Shown: positions 20,060 to 31,339 of the stretch, piece after piece
Layout: each line of letters begins with the position of its first letter
Position numbering within the stretch: position 1 is the first letter of the stretch
Assembly (NCBI RefSeq): GCF_000004195.4
Contig: NC_030679.2
Span: forward strand, 26,711,712-26,775,711
Length of the DNA: 64,000 nt
Source of the DNA: Xenopus tropicalis
Lineage: Eukaryota > Chordata > Amphibia > Anura > Pipidae
Reading direction: 5' to 3'
Notes under the pieces: generated by a model
Seen by the model: only the letters and a program-made list of their open reading frames with translations
Told to the model about the DNA's origin: nothing
Databases searched by the model: none
Made by a program: the position numbers and the translations under genes

Positions 20060-21735
20060 CATAGAGGTCATGAGTATTCTTTTATTGACCCATACCCTAC
20101 CAGCAGAGAGTCAGGGAGATGGGATAGGTTAGGATAGGGTTTCATCTATTATTTCAGGTTCTAGATAGAGTGGGAAAATGCAAAGGTTTTGTATGTTAAT
20201 GATGAACCCAAGAAACCTGAGAATTTAAGTTTTGCAGTGCCAAATGCCAAGTGCAAAAATGAACACAAGAGTGGCCGCGCATTGAAGCCATTCACAAAAG
20301 TACTCATGCCCAAAAGTGCTCCAATGACTTGTGGTAGCACCGCTTCATTCTACGCGCCAGTGCATGTACTGATACAATGAAACCCTGGAATTGCCACCAA
20401 GTGACATGACACTATTTCTAGGGTTCCACTAGTGAGATGCATCAGTAGGCACAACTGGCTTGTGCAGTATCGGACTGGGGTGTCCAAGGTCCACTGGGGC
20501 TGCTGTGTTGTTTCAAGCTATGCGCTTGTGTGCACACAACAATTTACTTTTAAAGAACAAATTTTGTATTTATTCTGACCTAAGCAAAAAAATGCGCACA
20601 CAATTTAAAATGTGCACACAAAATTATTTTTTTTTGCCCCACATATCTGAGAAGGAATTTAGAGGAAACATTGATGGTGGAAACTTTGGGGTGGAGCATC
20701 AAAAGTCAGGCAGGGACTGGTTTAGCGGAGCCCACAAGGGCCGTGGCCAACTGGGCTTTTTCCTGGTGTCCTGCCAGCCGAGTCCAACCCTGGGCTGAGA
20801 CCAAGCAGATTGCACAATAATGCAGTTATTAATGCTGCATGATGGATTTGAGACCATTCTAATGCAGATTCTGTGAATATCTGCAACTTTTTAGAGATTC
20901 TCCAAATGCTAAAAAACATGGTGATTTGCACTGTGGGACCTAATATTGCTGCACAATGCCCCCCCCCCTTTTCTTTAACAAAAAAACTTTCATTAAAAGC
21001 CTGTTTTTGAAACCTAAAATGTTTAAGGACGACAACATGTTATCATTTCCAGGTACTGTTAGTAATCTCAGTAAGTACGGCCACATTGCATGTTGTTCTT
21101 TTGTTTTGTTTGTTTGTGACCATATTTTTTCCGTTAATATAGCATGCACCACCTTTTTAATGATAAATCTACAGCTCTACTGGGTGTTTTTCGTTTGTTT
21201 TTTTTTTTCTTGGTGTTTCTCTGCAATCCTGTATCTTAAAATGTGTTTTTAAAGCTGGAGTTACTTCACTTCCCTAGGTGTTTATGCATATGCAAAGTAT
21301 GTGTTATGTAACCAGGCTACCAGTTCTGAGAACTTACATCTTTAACCAAGAAAGCCACTTTGTTAGCACCCCCATGCTCTACAAGTCAGTACGGCATTCA
21401 GCACAGCCGCGTGGGTTAACGTATGAGGGAAAAGGCAAACAGACCAAACAAGTAAAATAATATTTACAGAATATTCCCGTTTCATACCTTCAATAATCTG
21501 TCATAACTGATCAGAGGATATTTTACTAGATAGAAGAAAAATAGAAGAAAATCTGTTGTTCATTTATCTCACAGTGGTATTATTACAAAGTAGTGTTATT
21601 ATGGATCTTTTTGATGCTGCTATTATAATGACTAAATTGTTCACTTCATTTTTGTAAACAAATGTCATATTTAACAGCATTGCCAGTATTTTTTTCTCCG
21701 TAGTCCTCCCAATATAAGTCGGCACAGTGATATCT
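20060..21735. other. Intergenic, no gene seen
   Basis: 20460-20800 has the look of an old dispersed repeat (two nearby TGTGCACACAA words), but I cannot name it. The rest shows no supported feature. Confidence 0.35.
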
Positions 21736-21737
21736 AT

Positions 21738-21832
21738 ACAAGTATGGAATCCCTTATCCGTAAACCCATTTTGCCAAAAGCTCTGAATTATGGGAAGGCC
21801 ATCTCCCATAGAGTCCATTGTAAGCACAAAAT
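21738..21832 (+). mobile_element. M1 MITE, 5' fragment
   Basis: ACAAGTATGGAATCCCTTAT through CATCTCCCATAGAGTCCA, then loss of similarity. Confidence 0.75.
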
Positions 21833-22164
21833 TCCATTTTTTCTCCATATCCAGTGGGAAACTCCATTTGGGCTGCCCCCTTTCTGGTATTCTTTTCCTC
21901 TTAGCTGATAAACCCCTGGCCATCATAATCAGAGTTTTGGCAAGGCCCTCTATACCTGCTGAATCAGTGTTCTGTGTATACAACCATTTATTGTTTGTTG
22001 GTGCTTTATAAACAAGTGTTTATAAGAGTCATGTCCCATGATATCTCTGAACAGAGTACTAATTAATACAAATGCTTCCTTTTTCCAGTCTGTTCAACTC
22101 TTACTAAACCAATCACTACTCTTCAGAATTATACATTTAGCAAAACATTATTATTATTAATCAA

Positions 22165-22850
22165 GTTAAACAAAGCTGCATGATCAGATGGTATTTATCC
22201 CAGGGTACTAAAAGAGCTCAGCTCTTTACTTAATTGTAAGGATTCCTTGAGGTGTAGCATGGTGCCAAGAGACTGGCTAATTGCTAATGTGGTGCCTTAT
22301 TCAAAATGGGATCCTGTTCTCAGAATGAAAACCATAGACTTGTTAGTTTGACATCAGTGGTAGGAAAATTTGTGGAAGGGGTAATAAGGGATATGGTGCA
22401 TGAATACATTGCATATCACAATACTATGAGTTTGTGCCAGTATGGTTTTATGTGTAATATACCTTGCCAGACTAATTTAAATGCTTTCAATGAGAAGGTA
22501 AGCTGGGATGTGATTTACTTGTACTTTGCTAAAACATCTGTACATCATACAGTATCACACAGAAGGTTACTGAATAAATAAGGAATATTGTCCTGGAACA
22601 CAATATTTGTACTTAGAGAGAAAACTGGCTGAAGGATAGATTACAAATAGTGGGGGTAAATGGAACATTTTCTAATTGGACCAGTGTGGTTAGTGGAGTA
22701 CAGCAGGGGTTAGTCCTTGGTCCTTTGCTTTTTAACTTGTTTATTAATGACCTGGAGGTGGGCATAGAGAGTACTGTTTCTATTTTTGCTGATGACACTA
22801 AATTGTGCAAAACTATTAGTTCCATGCAGGATGCTGCTGATTGCCTCTAC
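22165..22850 (+). pseudogene. Decayed non-LTR retrotransposon reverse transcriptase (CR1/Jockey-like)
   Basis: Reading across frames gives, in order, an SDGIYPRVLKELS segment, LVSLTSVVGKFVEGVIRD, CQYGFM, then SGVQQGLVLGPLLFNLFIND and the catalytic-type FADDTKL near 22787-22807. This is the motif order of CR1/Rex1-like LINE reverse transcriptases. Frameshifts and stops separate the blocks and both element ends are missing, so it is a dead fragment. The aspartates of FADD are still intact. Confidence 0.85.
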
Positions 22851-22964
22851 CTGCATCTTGGAATGTGTTATTTGCTGCTTGAATCCATTTACATAAATAG
22901 GAAGGGTCGATAGTAATGCTCTGATTAATGTCCTTATGCTCATGTCTCATTCCCCCAAAATGAT

Positions 22965-23180
22965 GGGGTAGATTTATCAAAATGTGAGTTTAAAGCTAAA
23001 TACATAAAAACACCCACGTTCTTTTCATTCTTATTGGACTTTTAGAAGTGTATTTATGAGAGGGTATAAGTAAGAGTTGACCAGTTGATAAATACACTTT
23101 TTAAAATCCCACAAGGATAAATAAAATGTGGGTGAGTTTTTATGTATTAAGCCCTAAACTCAAATTTTGATAAATCTGCC
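22965..23180. mobile_element. Palindromic MITE (GGGTAGATTTATCAAA ends)
   Basis: Left GGGGTAGATTTATCAAAATG and right CAAATTTTGATAAATCTGCC are inverted. The inner words GATAAATACACTTTT and AAATGTGGGTGAG are shared with 24121-24315. Confidence 0.85.
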
Positions 23181-23184
23181 AATT

Positions 23185-24118
23185 AGGCTCTAAAAAAAAA
23201 GGGAAAATTCTACCAGAAAATAATTGAAACAAATTATTTTTTTATATTAAATGCAATTTATATAATTACCCATTAGCAAACAAATAACTAAAGGACATGA
23301 CCAAATGTCCTGTTCTAAATATTCTAAAAATCACCCCATTAACTAACACATAATACTGCTTAGTGCAAAAACCTTTCATATGGTATGTTATTTCTTAATT
23401 AATTGATTTAAATGTTAATGAATTCATTTGGCTAAATCCACCATATTCCAGTTTCAGGGGGTGGGTGAGAAATTACCGTATACATAGACTTAAGTTTTTC
23501 AAAGAATATCGTTTTAATAATTAATCAGGAACATATTAGGTACATAAACTGAAAAAAATAGAATACATGTTTTTATTGTTAATAGAGTGCTTGCACTATG
23601 TAACAAGTATATTTGGTTTTACTTTATATTTACAAAATACTATTTTAAGGTGTAATACGTATTTTCCCCTCGCCATAAGAGCTTTCCTTGTCAAGTCTTT
23701 TTTGGACATCAACATGATCCTGTGCAATATACGGAATGGGTGGCTTCTTAGGAATTGTAATTAAAGTTTTATTGAAAAGGGAGGAGAAGGGTTAACTGGG
23801 GCATCCGGATTCATAGTTATTTGCACTTTCCCAAATTTCAAGAAAAATGTTTTACCAAATTCAAAATTCTTGGCTTTTTAAAATGTGCTAGTTTGTCAGA
23901 ATGGGTTCAAGCCTTCTTTTGTTCTATCCTACAGGGCGTCCAATAACACTGCCACTTATTGATATTTTATAAAGCTAGATGTACAAATTATAGCAGTAGC
24001 CCAAATGATCCCTAGCAGTGCTGTTCCTGCTGTAAACTTTTTAAACCATGCATTTCTAGTTTGAAAATTAACTAAATTCTTGTTGATTTACCAAGAAAGT
24101 TATTTTTATGTATCATTT
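23185..24118. other. No gene seen
   Basis: AT-rich intergenic DNA without a supported feature. Confidence 0.4.
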
Positions 24119-24120
24119 AA

Positions 24121-24315
24121 GGGTCAGATTTATCAAAATGTGAGTTTAGAAATGAATACTCACCCACCTTATATTTATTCCTATAGGATTTTTAGAAGCA
24201 TATTTATCAGTGGGTGAAAATAAGAGTTCACTGTTTGATAAATACCATAAGATTAAAGAGAATGTGGGTGAGTTTTTATGTATTAAATCTAAACTCACAT
24301 TTTGATAATTCTGCT
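24121..24315. mobile_element. Second copy of the AGATTTATCAAA MITE
   Basis: Left GGGTCAGATTTATCAAAATG; right CTCACATTTTGATAATTCTG. Same inner words as the copy at 22965. Confidence 0.8.
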
Positions 24316-24456
24316 CATTCATTCCCATAGGAATATTGGTAAATCTGTCAGTAGAACAATACACATGTAAGAAATCAAAAATGATAAATGCATCCCTATT
24401 TCATTTTTCTATATAATAAATGACTAATAAATAAAAATACTTTCCAATATACCTTA

Positions 24457-24627
24457 GGGGCAGATTTATCAAAGTGTGAAATTAGAACTCAACATAGTAA
24501 ACATTTCACCACTCTATTTCTTCCTGTGGGATTTTTAGAAGCATATTTATCAAACTCTTTCACTCATTGATAAATACACAGAAAAATTCATCCACTTCTT
24601 AATTTCTCACTTTGATCAATCTACCCC
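24457..24627. mobile_element. Third copy of the AGATTTATCAAA MITE, abutting the gene B stop codon
   Basis: Left GGGGCAGATTTATCAAAG; right CACTTTGATCAATCTACCCC. The 3-bp target duplication TTA lies at 24454-24456 and 24628-24630. A 3-bp TWA target fits the PIF/Harbinger group. The right TTA copy is, on the minus strand, the TAA stop of gene B. Confidence 0.88.
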
Positions 24628-27600
24628 TTATTGTACGGCTAGATTTGATTTCTCCTGATCTGAAAACTTTTTTTTTTTGTTGGTAAATTCCAGGAACACA
24701 AACGCCACTATCTGGTCACTGACAATACAAAGTAAAAGCATCATGGCTACAAACCCAAATAATGTCTTTGGATCTACTTGTGGCTTTTAAAGAAACCATA
24801 ACCAGTCACATTTTATGACATCATAATGTATTAGTCTGACTGGGTTTCACTAATGAAGGGTCACAGCACCACTAACAAATACAATACCAGTAGTGCACCT
24901 AATTTCCACTACTTACCTTTATATTCCTAGTGGCTTCACTGAACACCATCAAAGGTTTAATCCACAATGTTAATCCATGAAGTATCTAAAAAATACAAGA
25001 TTTGACAAGTTTTATAATTGTATAAACATCTGATGCTAATCTTTTCTTATGAGGATACAGGGTAGGAAATGAAGCCGAGAAGTGTTTCATTTACCCATTT
25101 ACCACAGACTTTGCTGAGCTGCTGCACACCGAGCCGATTCAGCTTCACGTAGCCTTGATAAATGTCAGTTACTGTATATAACCAAAATATAAATTCCTTT
25201 ACACACAACGACTTGCTTTTAGAAAAAAAAAAAAATTAACTGGTGCAGTTTGCAGTGATGTATAATAAATACACTTTATTTCACAAGGTTGCTCAGTAGA
25301 ACATTTTTAGCTCTGCAGGACAAAGTCTCAGTTCTGGTGCTAAAGGTATGAACATTAGAACTAATCCTTACTATGGGAAATAATCCAAATATAAGTATAG
25401 GACCCGTTATCCAGAATGCTCGGGACCAAGCGTATTCCAGGAGTCTTTCCATAATTTGCATCTCCATACCTTAAGTCTACTGAAAAATAAATAAAACATT
25501 AAATAAACCCAATAGGACTGTTCTGCCCCCAATAAGGGGTAATTATATCTTAGTTGGGATCAAGTACAGGTACTGTTTTATTATTACAGAGAAAAGGGAA
25601 TCATTTAACCATTAAATAAACCCAATAGGGCTGTTCTGCCCCCAATAAGGGGTAATTATATCTTAGTTGGGATCAAGTACAGGTACTGTTTTATTATTAC
25701 AGAGAAAAGGGAATCATTTAACCATTAAATAAACCCAATAGGGCTGTTCTGCCCCCAATAAGGGGTAATTATATCTTAGTTGGGATAAGAACAGCCCATC
25801 ATATTCCATGATTAAGCGCAGGTGCGCGAAACGCGTCGGAGTTTGTAGCCAGTGAGGACCCGTAGCCTGACCTGTGACTCACGAAGGTGACGTCACCGCT
25901 AGGAGAGAAAACGCTACTGCGCCACAGGTAGGAGCGGGATTCGCCATCGGCTGTGCCCTATAGTAAGTTCCCGGCCGGGACAAAGGGTAGTTTCTTCCTA
26001 TATTCTTTGGAGCGTGGGGGATTGCGCCTATCAATACTCGCTGCTAATGCCATATATGTATCTGTAAGCTACGTTTTTAAACTATTGCCCTTAGAGATAT
26101 ATGAGTTAAACGCTCACCTCAGTAGCGAGTATTCCATAAGGGTTTGGTGTGTACGTTACTATCGGCTGTTTTCAGCAATGAATTAATGTTCAAGTCACAC
26201 CATGTACAATACTGTAAACTGAGGATTAGTTACATATGTTATTATCCCAAGGTGGTTTCCTCATTCTTATCAACTTATATATCTATGTAATTATTTTATT
26301 CATTAGTTTCCCTATCTACTATATGGGTCTGTCCTCAAACCAATCACTCTGACTATGTACATTGTATTTTCCTTCTATTAATTGTTAGGCCATATTTTAT
26401 GAATTGTTGTATTTTAATTCTTGACTATGTATTGATGCACTTTTTAAATGAGGAATTTTTTGTCACTTTAGTCACATGTGATTAAGTAACTACCTATTCA
26501 CTCAGTGTTGTCCGAATCTAATATTATAAATTGTTTATTTTTAGCCAAGCGCGGACAAGGTTTAACACTTGCTCCTCTGACATAACTAGTCAGGAAAGTA
26601 TAGCATTGCCCAACAATTGCAGAAAGGAGTCCCTGATCTGCAATTGTTTGCTTTATTCTCAGCCAATAAGGTTCATAAAATGAATTTCTGACACAAGGTG
26701 ACTTTTTTATCGCATTTCTTATCATGTTTATATTTATTGTTTACATTTATTTATAGTTTGTGTGTTTTTAAAACGACTGTATAAAACAGAACATACCTTG
26801 ATGGAGAGGCATTATATAAATCTGCATACAGTATCTGCCTTTTTACCATTCTTGCTCCTCAGTGTATTTACGGAATCATTTTGCTTTTGTTTTTCTTCAG
26901 TACCAGTAGGGGATATAACAGCTTTGTAGTCTTCTGTCAATGATTTTAACAGCAGAGCTAAATCAATGCCTTGTAATTGAATTTGCAATAGCTAAATAAT
27001 GGGCACTGGGCATAATTAAGTCTAATCTTTTCAGTTTGCTTTATTATTCCATACCTTCAAAGCAATACAGAACACCTAGATGTATGTATTACCATAAATA
27101 AAACAACTGCTGTATGTTACAAGAATATTGGAAGTCACCTATATATACAGTTACATGGTTGTGGTCACAATGATTTTAAAAATCTGTGTAATACGGGTAT
27201 GGGACCTGTTATCCAGAATGCTCTGGACCTGGGGTTTTACAGATAAGGGACCTTTCCATAATTTGGATCTCCATACCTTTAGTCTACTAAAACCATTTAA
27301 ACATTCCGTAACTCAGTAGGATTGTTTTGCCACCAATAAGGATTAATATATATATATATTAGTTGGGATCAAGGACAAACTACTGTTTTATTATTACAGA
27401 GAAAAGGGAAGTCATTTTTAAAAATTCAATTATTTGCTTATTATTGAGTCTATTGGTGATGGCCTTCCTGTAATTTGGAACTTTCTGGATAACAGGATTT
27501 CAGATAACGGATCCCATGACTGTACTGTGAATTATATTTAGCCTTGTTTGATGTCTGAGATTTGCAGTCCTTTGCCCAGATCAACAGTCCTAACACATTT

Positions 27601-27857
27601 ATCAAGCTGGCATTCATGTTCTTTGAATGCAAGGAAGTCTCATTTATAGCCCAAGAGGCACGTGCAAGAACACTTTCTAGCACTTTACCTGCTGCTCCTA
27701 AAGCAATGGCTCCCACAGTCTGTACTTGTGTTGGACTAGAGAGGAGCTGGAGTGCTGGAGCAGTCTGCCCTCTAGTGAAATTTAGATTTACAGGACACTG
27801 GTATTTAACAAGCCATGGCCTTCTTGTGATCAAAGCTTCCCAGTCAGCTTGCAGAAT
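24628..27857 (-). CDS. Gene B: C-terminal exons of an unrecognised, probably membrane protein
   Basis: The last three exons are 25171-25095, 24985-24917 and 24783-24628 (TAA). Two strong donors are visible (TGG|GTAAAT and AAAG|GTAAGT), and the acceptor before 24985 is TTTTTTAG. Both internal junctions are phase 0. The joined sequence runs from TDIYQGYVKLNRLGVQQL through KVCGKW, ILHGLTLWIKPL and SEATRNIK. A hydrophobic segment follows (LFGFVAMMLLLCIV), then a basic, polar tail (NKKKKFSDQEKSNLAVQ). A further exon ending at 27689 (about 27857-27689, GCAGCAG|GTAAAG) contains TRRPWLVKYQCPVNLNF and ends in a compatible phase, but its acceptor is weak. I do not recognise the family. One membrane helix near the C-terminus is a reasonable inference. 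Upstream exons, if any, were not found. Confidence 0.5.
25392..25786 (-). mobile_element. M1 MITE with about 2.6 tandem 113-bp units, truncated
   Basis: Starts TATAGGACCCGTTATCCAG, enters the 113-bp unit at about 25497 and breaks off at TTAGTTGGGAT. It lies in an inferred gene B intron. Confidence 0.9.
25790..26540 (+). mobile_element. Possible Penelope-like terminal region with degenerate hammerhead motif
   Basis: At 25803-25842: helix I pair ATTCC/GGAGT, core-like ATGATTA, helix II GCGC-AGGT-GCGC, then GAAAC and GCGTC. Two core positions differ from CTGANGA, so it is probably inactive. The following 700 bp have no reading frame of note. The retroelement call is inference from the motif. 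Confidence 0.35.
26541..27190. other. No gene seen
   Basis: AT-rich sequence within the inferred gene B intron. No supported feature. Confidence 0.35.
27192..27523 (-). mobile_element. M1 MITE, full-length single-unit copy
   Basis: ACGGGTATGGGACCTGTTAT to GGATCCCATGACTGT. It has an inner TATATATATA run at 27343-27354. Confidence 0.9.
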
Positions 27858-28498
27858 GCTCACTGCTCATAGATTCACACAGTAAATGGCTGGGGGCAGA
27901 TGGGCCTTTATTCTCTATTGTTGCATTTCAGTTCACTTCAGAATAATGCACAGTATAATGCCAGCCTTGGAAGTTTTTAGAAAAAATAGGGAGAAATTAG
28001 AATGATACACAGACAATAGATAAAGCATATATATATGTACATTTATAACAAAATTGTGACGCTGATTGTTCATAGAAATGAATATGAAAATGTCTTTGCA
28101 TTGGCTATGAGTATGGCGTTTTTATGCCTGGCAATCTGATATACAGATATATACAGTGGCTTGCAAAAGTATTCGGCCCCCTTGAACTTTTCCACATTTT
28201 GTCACATTACAGCCACAAACATGAATCAATTTTATTGGAATTCCACGTGAAAGACCAATACAAAGTGGTGTACACGTGAGAAGTGGAACGAAAATCATAC
28301 AGGATTCCAAACATTTTTTACAAATAAATAACTGCAAAGTGGGGTGTGCGTAATTATTCAGCCCCCTTTGGTCTGAGTGCAGTCAGTTGCCCATAGACAT
28401 TGCCTGATGAGTGCTAATGACTAAATAGAGTGCACCTGTGTGTAATCTAATGTCAGTACAAATACAGCTGCTCTGTGACGGCCTCAGAGGTTGTCTAA

Positions 28499-28826
28499 GG
28501 CTGATGCCACACCAGGCGTAGGGCTGATTTTTTCGGCAAGCGGAAAAACGCTTGCCGAAAATTCAGCCCTACGCCTGCTACTTGTGCCTGCACCCGGATG
28601 AATGGGATACGCTCGGGTGCAGGCACATGTAGCCGATATACGCATGAAAACGCGAGACTTTGCATTCTCTCGCGTTTTCATGCGTATATCGGCTACATGT
28701 GCCTGCACCCGAGCATATCCCATTCATTCGGGTGCAGGCACAAGTAGCAGGCGTAGGGCTGAATTTTCGGCAAGCGTTTTTCCGCTTGCCGAAAAAATCA
28801 GCCCTACGCCTGGTGTGGCATCAGCC
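28499..28826. mobile_element. Harbinger-like palindromic MITE inside Tc1
   Basis: Ends GGCTGATGCCACACCAGG and CCTGGTGTGGCATCAGCC. The target duplication TAA lies at 28496-28498 and 28827-28829. The whole 328 bp is almost one inverted repeat with a short spacer near 28655-28665. The same translation therefore appears on both strands, which is not evidence of a gene. Confidence 0.92.
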
Positions 28827-28853
28827 TAAGAGAATATTGGGAGCAACAACACC

Positions 28854-30357
28854 ATGAAGTCCAAAGAACACACCAGACAGGTCAGGGATAAAGTTATTGA
28901 GAAATTTAAAGCAGGCTTAGGCTACAAAAAGATTTCCAAAGCCTTGAACATCCCACGGAGCACTGTTCAAGTGATCATTCAGAAATGGAAGGAGTATGGC
29001 ACAACTGTAAACCTACCAAGACAAGGCCGTCCACCTAAACTCACAGGCCAAACAAGGAGAGCGCTGATCAGAAATGCAGCCAAGAGGCCCATGGTGACTC
29101 TGGACGAGCTGCAGAGATCTACAGCTCAGGTGGGGGAATCTGTCCATAGGACAACTATTAGTCGTGCACTGCACAAAGTTGGCCTTTATGGAAGAGTGGC
29201 AAGAAGAAAGCCATTGTTAACAGAAAACCATAAGAAGTCCCGTTTGCAGTTTGCCACAAGCCATGTGGGGGACACAGCAAACATGTGGAAGAAGGTGCTG
29301 TCATGAAAATGACCTAACAAGCGTATGCTCAAACACTGGAGAGAAACTGTGTAGCATTCCAGCACTTTATTTTTGTAAAGTCCAATGACATCACACAGCG
29401 ACAAATCGTAAAATAGCAAAGAGGCAGTTCCAAAGTCCCACAGAAGTAAATCCACAGTCTGAAGAAAATAATGGCCGAAGAATCACCGAAGTGGTTGATC
29501 CGAAGTGCAGGAATCCTTTCCTCTCTTTCTCTGAAGACTGACTTCCAAGCTCTCTTTGGGGCTCTTTTTATGTCCCCATGGGCCCATTCTCCCAGCAAGC
29601 CCCTATTGTTTCTATGCAGGGGTGGGGAGATGTATAGGTGCCAGGGTAACTGGATTATCTACCTATTGTTTCCAATCAGGCCAGGGCAGACGTGTTGGAG
29701 CCTTCAGGTATCAGTCCCTAATCTCATCAGAGAGAAATTAAATCAATTCCGCCATTGTTTAAGATAAACCCGTCACAGGTGCTCTGGTCAAATGAGACCA
29801 AAATGGAACTTTTTGGCCAAAATGCAAAACGCTATGTGTGGCGGAAAACTAACACTGCACATCACTCTGAACACACCATCCCCACTGTCAAATATGGTGG
29901 TGGCAGCATCATGCTCTGGGGGGGCTTCTCTTCAGCAGGGACAGGGAAGCTGCTCAGAGTTGATGGGAAGATGGATGGAGCCAAATACAGGGCAATCTTG
30001 GAAGAAAACCTCTTGGAGTCTGCAAAAGACTTGAGACTGGGGCGGAGGTTCACCTTCCAGCAGGACAACGACCCTAAACATAAAGCCAGGGCAACAATGG
30101 AATGGTTTAAAACAAAACATATCCATGTGTTAGAATGGCCCAGTCAAAGTCCTGATCTAAATCCAATGGAGAATCTGTGGCAAGATCTGAAAACTGCTGT
30201 TCACAAACGCTGTCCATCTAACCTGACTGAGCTGGAGCTGTTTTGCAAAGAAGAATGGGCAAGGATTTCAGTCTGTAGATGTGCAAAGCTGGTAGAGACA
30301 TACCCTAAAAGACTGGCAGCTGTAATTGCAGCAAAAGGTGGTTCTATAAAGTATTGA
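28854..30357 (+). pseudogene. Tc1 family-1 transposase, interrupted and mutated
   Basis: The N-terminal part (28854 to about 29298) carries the paired-type helix-turn-helix region (GYKKISKALNIPRSTVQ) and the GRPPK linker. It is cut by a solo LTR. The C-terminal part resumes at about 29783 with LWSNETKMELFG and continues with [10 protein letters not shown] and PDLNPMENLWQDL to the stop at 30357. In related Tc1 transposases the first motif reads WSDET or WTDET, so the first catalytic Asp appears changed to Asn. The second Asp and the Glu are present. The copy is non-functional twice over. Confidence 0.93.
29299..29777 (-). mobile_element. Solo LTR, 479 bp, minus orientation
   Basis: It begins TG and ends CA and is flanked by the 5-bp duplication GGTGC (29294-29298 and 29778-29782). 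On the minus strand it has a TATA-like CATAAAAAGAG and an AATAAA signal in the order expected of an LTR. That orientation reads TGTGACGGG to CATGACA. No internal retroelement sequence remains, so it arose by LTR-LTR recombination. The retroelement class cannot be told. Confidence 0.88.
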
Positions 30358-30579
30358 CTCAGGGGGCTGAATAATTACGCACACCCCACTTTGCAGTTAT
30401 TTATTTGTAAAAAATGTTTGGAATCATGTATGATTTTTGTTCCACTTCTCACGTGTACACAACTTTGTATTGGTCTTTCACGTGGAATTCCAATAAAATT
30501 GATTCATGTTTGTGGCTGTAATGTGACAAAATGTGGAAAAGTTCAAGGGGGCCGAATACTTTTGCAAGCCACTGTATAT

Positions 30580-30930
30580 ATAGGCCTAGGTCTAATTTTT
30601 TGGTAGTGGTCTGAACAGCGGTGGATTTACAAATAATGCGCCCCAAGGCCAGCCACCTGCCCTCCCCTCCCCGTACGCATGTGCAGTCGCTCCTGTCCTC
30701 CCCTCCAGTGTCGCTTGCGCATACTATACCTGCGCCAGGTCCCGGAGCGCTGAGGAGCTGGCTCCCAGGAAATTTAAACATATCTCCTGCTTGCCTATAT
30801 ACTTAGCGCTCTGGGGGGAAAAAAAGCCTTGGGGGTCTGAAAGCCTGAATCTCTTGGGGGATGCTATATAATCACTGGAAAAGAATTTTCTAAATTGCCA
30901 AAGCTCATCTCTTGTCTCTACCTAGCCTTA
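30580..30930. other. GC-richer stretch, no gene seen
   Basis: 30615-30780 is C-rich with CTCCCCTCC words and looks like part of an old repeat. I cannot place it. Confidence 0.35.
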
Positions 30931-30934
30931 GCCA

Positions 30935-31336
30935 TTAAAGGAACAGTAACACCAAAAAATGAAAGTGTATAAAAGTAACTAAAATATAATGTGCTGCTGC
31001 CCTGCACTGGTAAAAGTTGTGTGTTTACTTCAGAAAGTCTACTATAATTTATATAAATAAGCTGCTGTGTAGCCATGGGGGCAGCCATTCAAAGGAGAAA
31101 AGGCACAGGCACATAGCAGATAACAGATAAAACACTATTGTATTCTACAGAACCTGTGCCTTTTCTCCTTTTTTCCAGCTTGAATGGCTGCCCTCATGGC
31201 TACACAGCAGCTTATTATATAAATTATAGTAGTGTTACTGTAGCAAACACACCAGTTTTACCAGTGCAGGGCAACAGTGCATTATATTTTTATTACTTTA
31301 AAGCTCTTTCATTTTTTGGTGTTACTGTTCCTTTAA
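30935..31336. mobile_element. Palindromic T2-type MITE
   Basis: TTAAAGGAACAGTAACACC at the left and GGTGTTACTGTTCCTTTAA at the right. The inner arms continue with CACTGGTAAAA and CAGCTTATTATATAAATTA. Confidence 0.92.
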
Positions 31337-31339
31337 AGA

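Larger units (their letters stand above)
28154..30574 (+). mobile_element. Tc1/mariner element, family 1, carrying two nested insertions
   Basis: Outer ends CAGTGGCTTGCAAAAG and CTTTTGCAAGCCACTG sit within inverted repeats of more than 200 bp, flanked by TA (28152-28153 and 30575-30576). Removing the palindromic MITE (28499-28826) and the LTR (29299-29777) leaves an element of about 1.6 kb, normal for Tc1. Confidence 0.96.

Noticed and set aside
27562..27885. Plus-strand 107-residue frame opposite the putative gene B exon
   Set aside because: The minus strand has the strong donor (CAG|GTAAAG) and compatible phase; the plus strand has no matching donor.
28484..28857. Matching plus and minus frames with YARVQAHVADIRMKT
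   Set aside because: Palindromic MITE inside Tc1, not a gene.
28122..30781. Similar 71-residue frames at both ends of Tc1 family 1
   Set aside because: They are the two terminal inverted repeats read outward.
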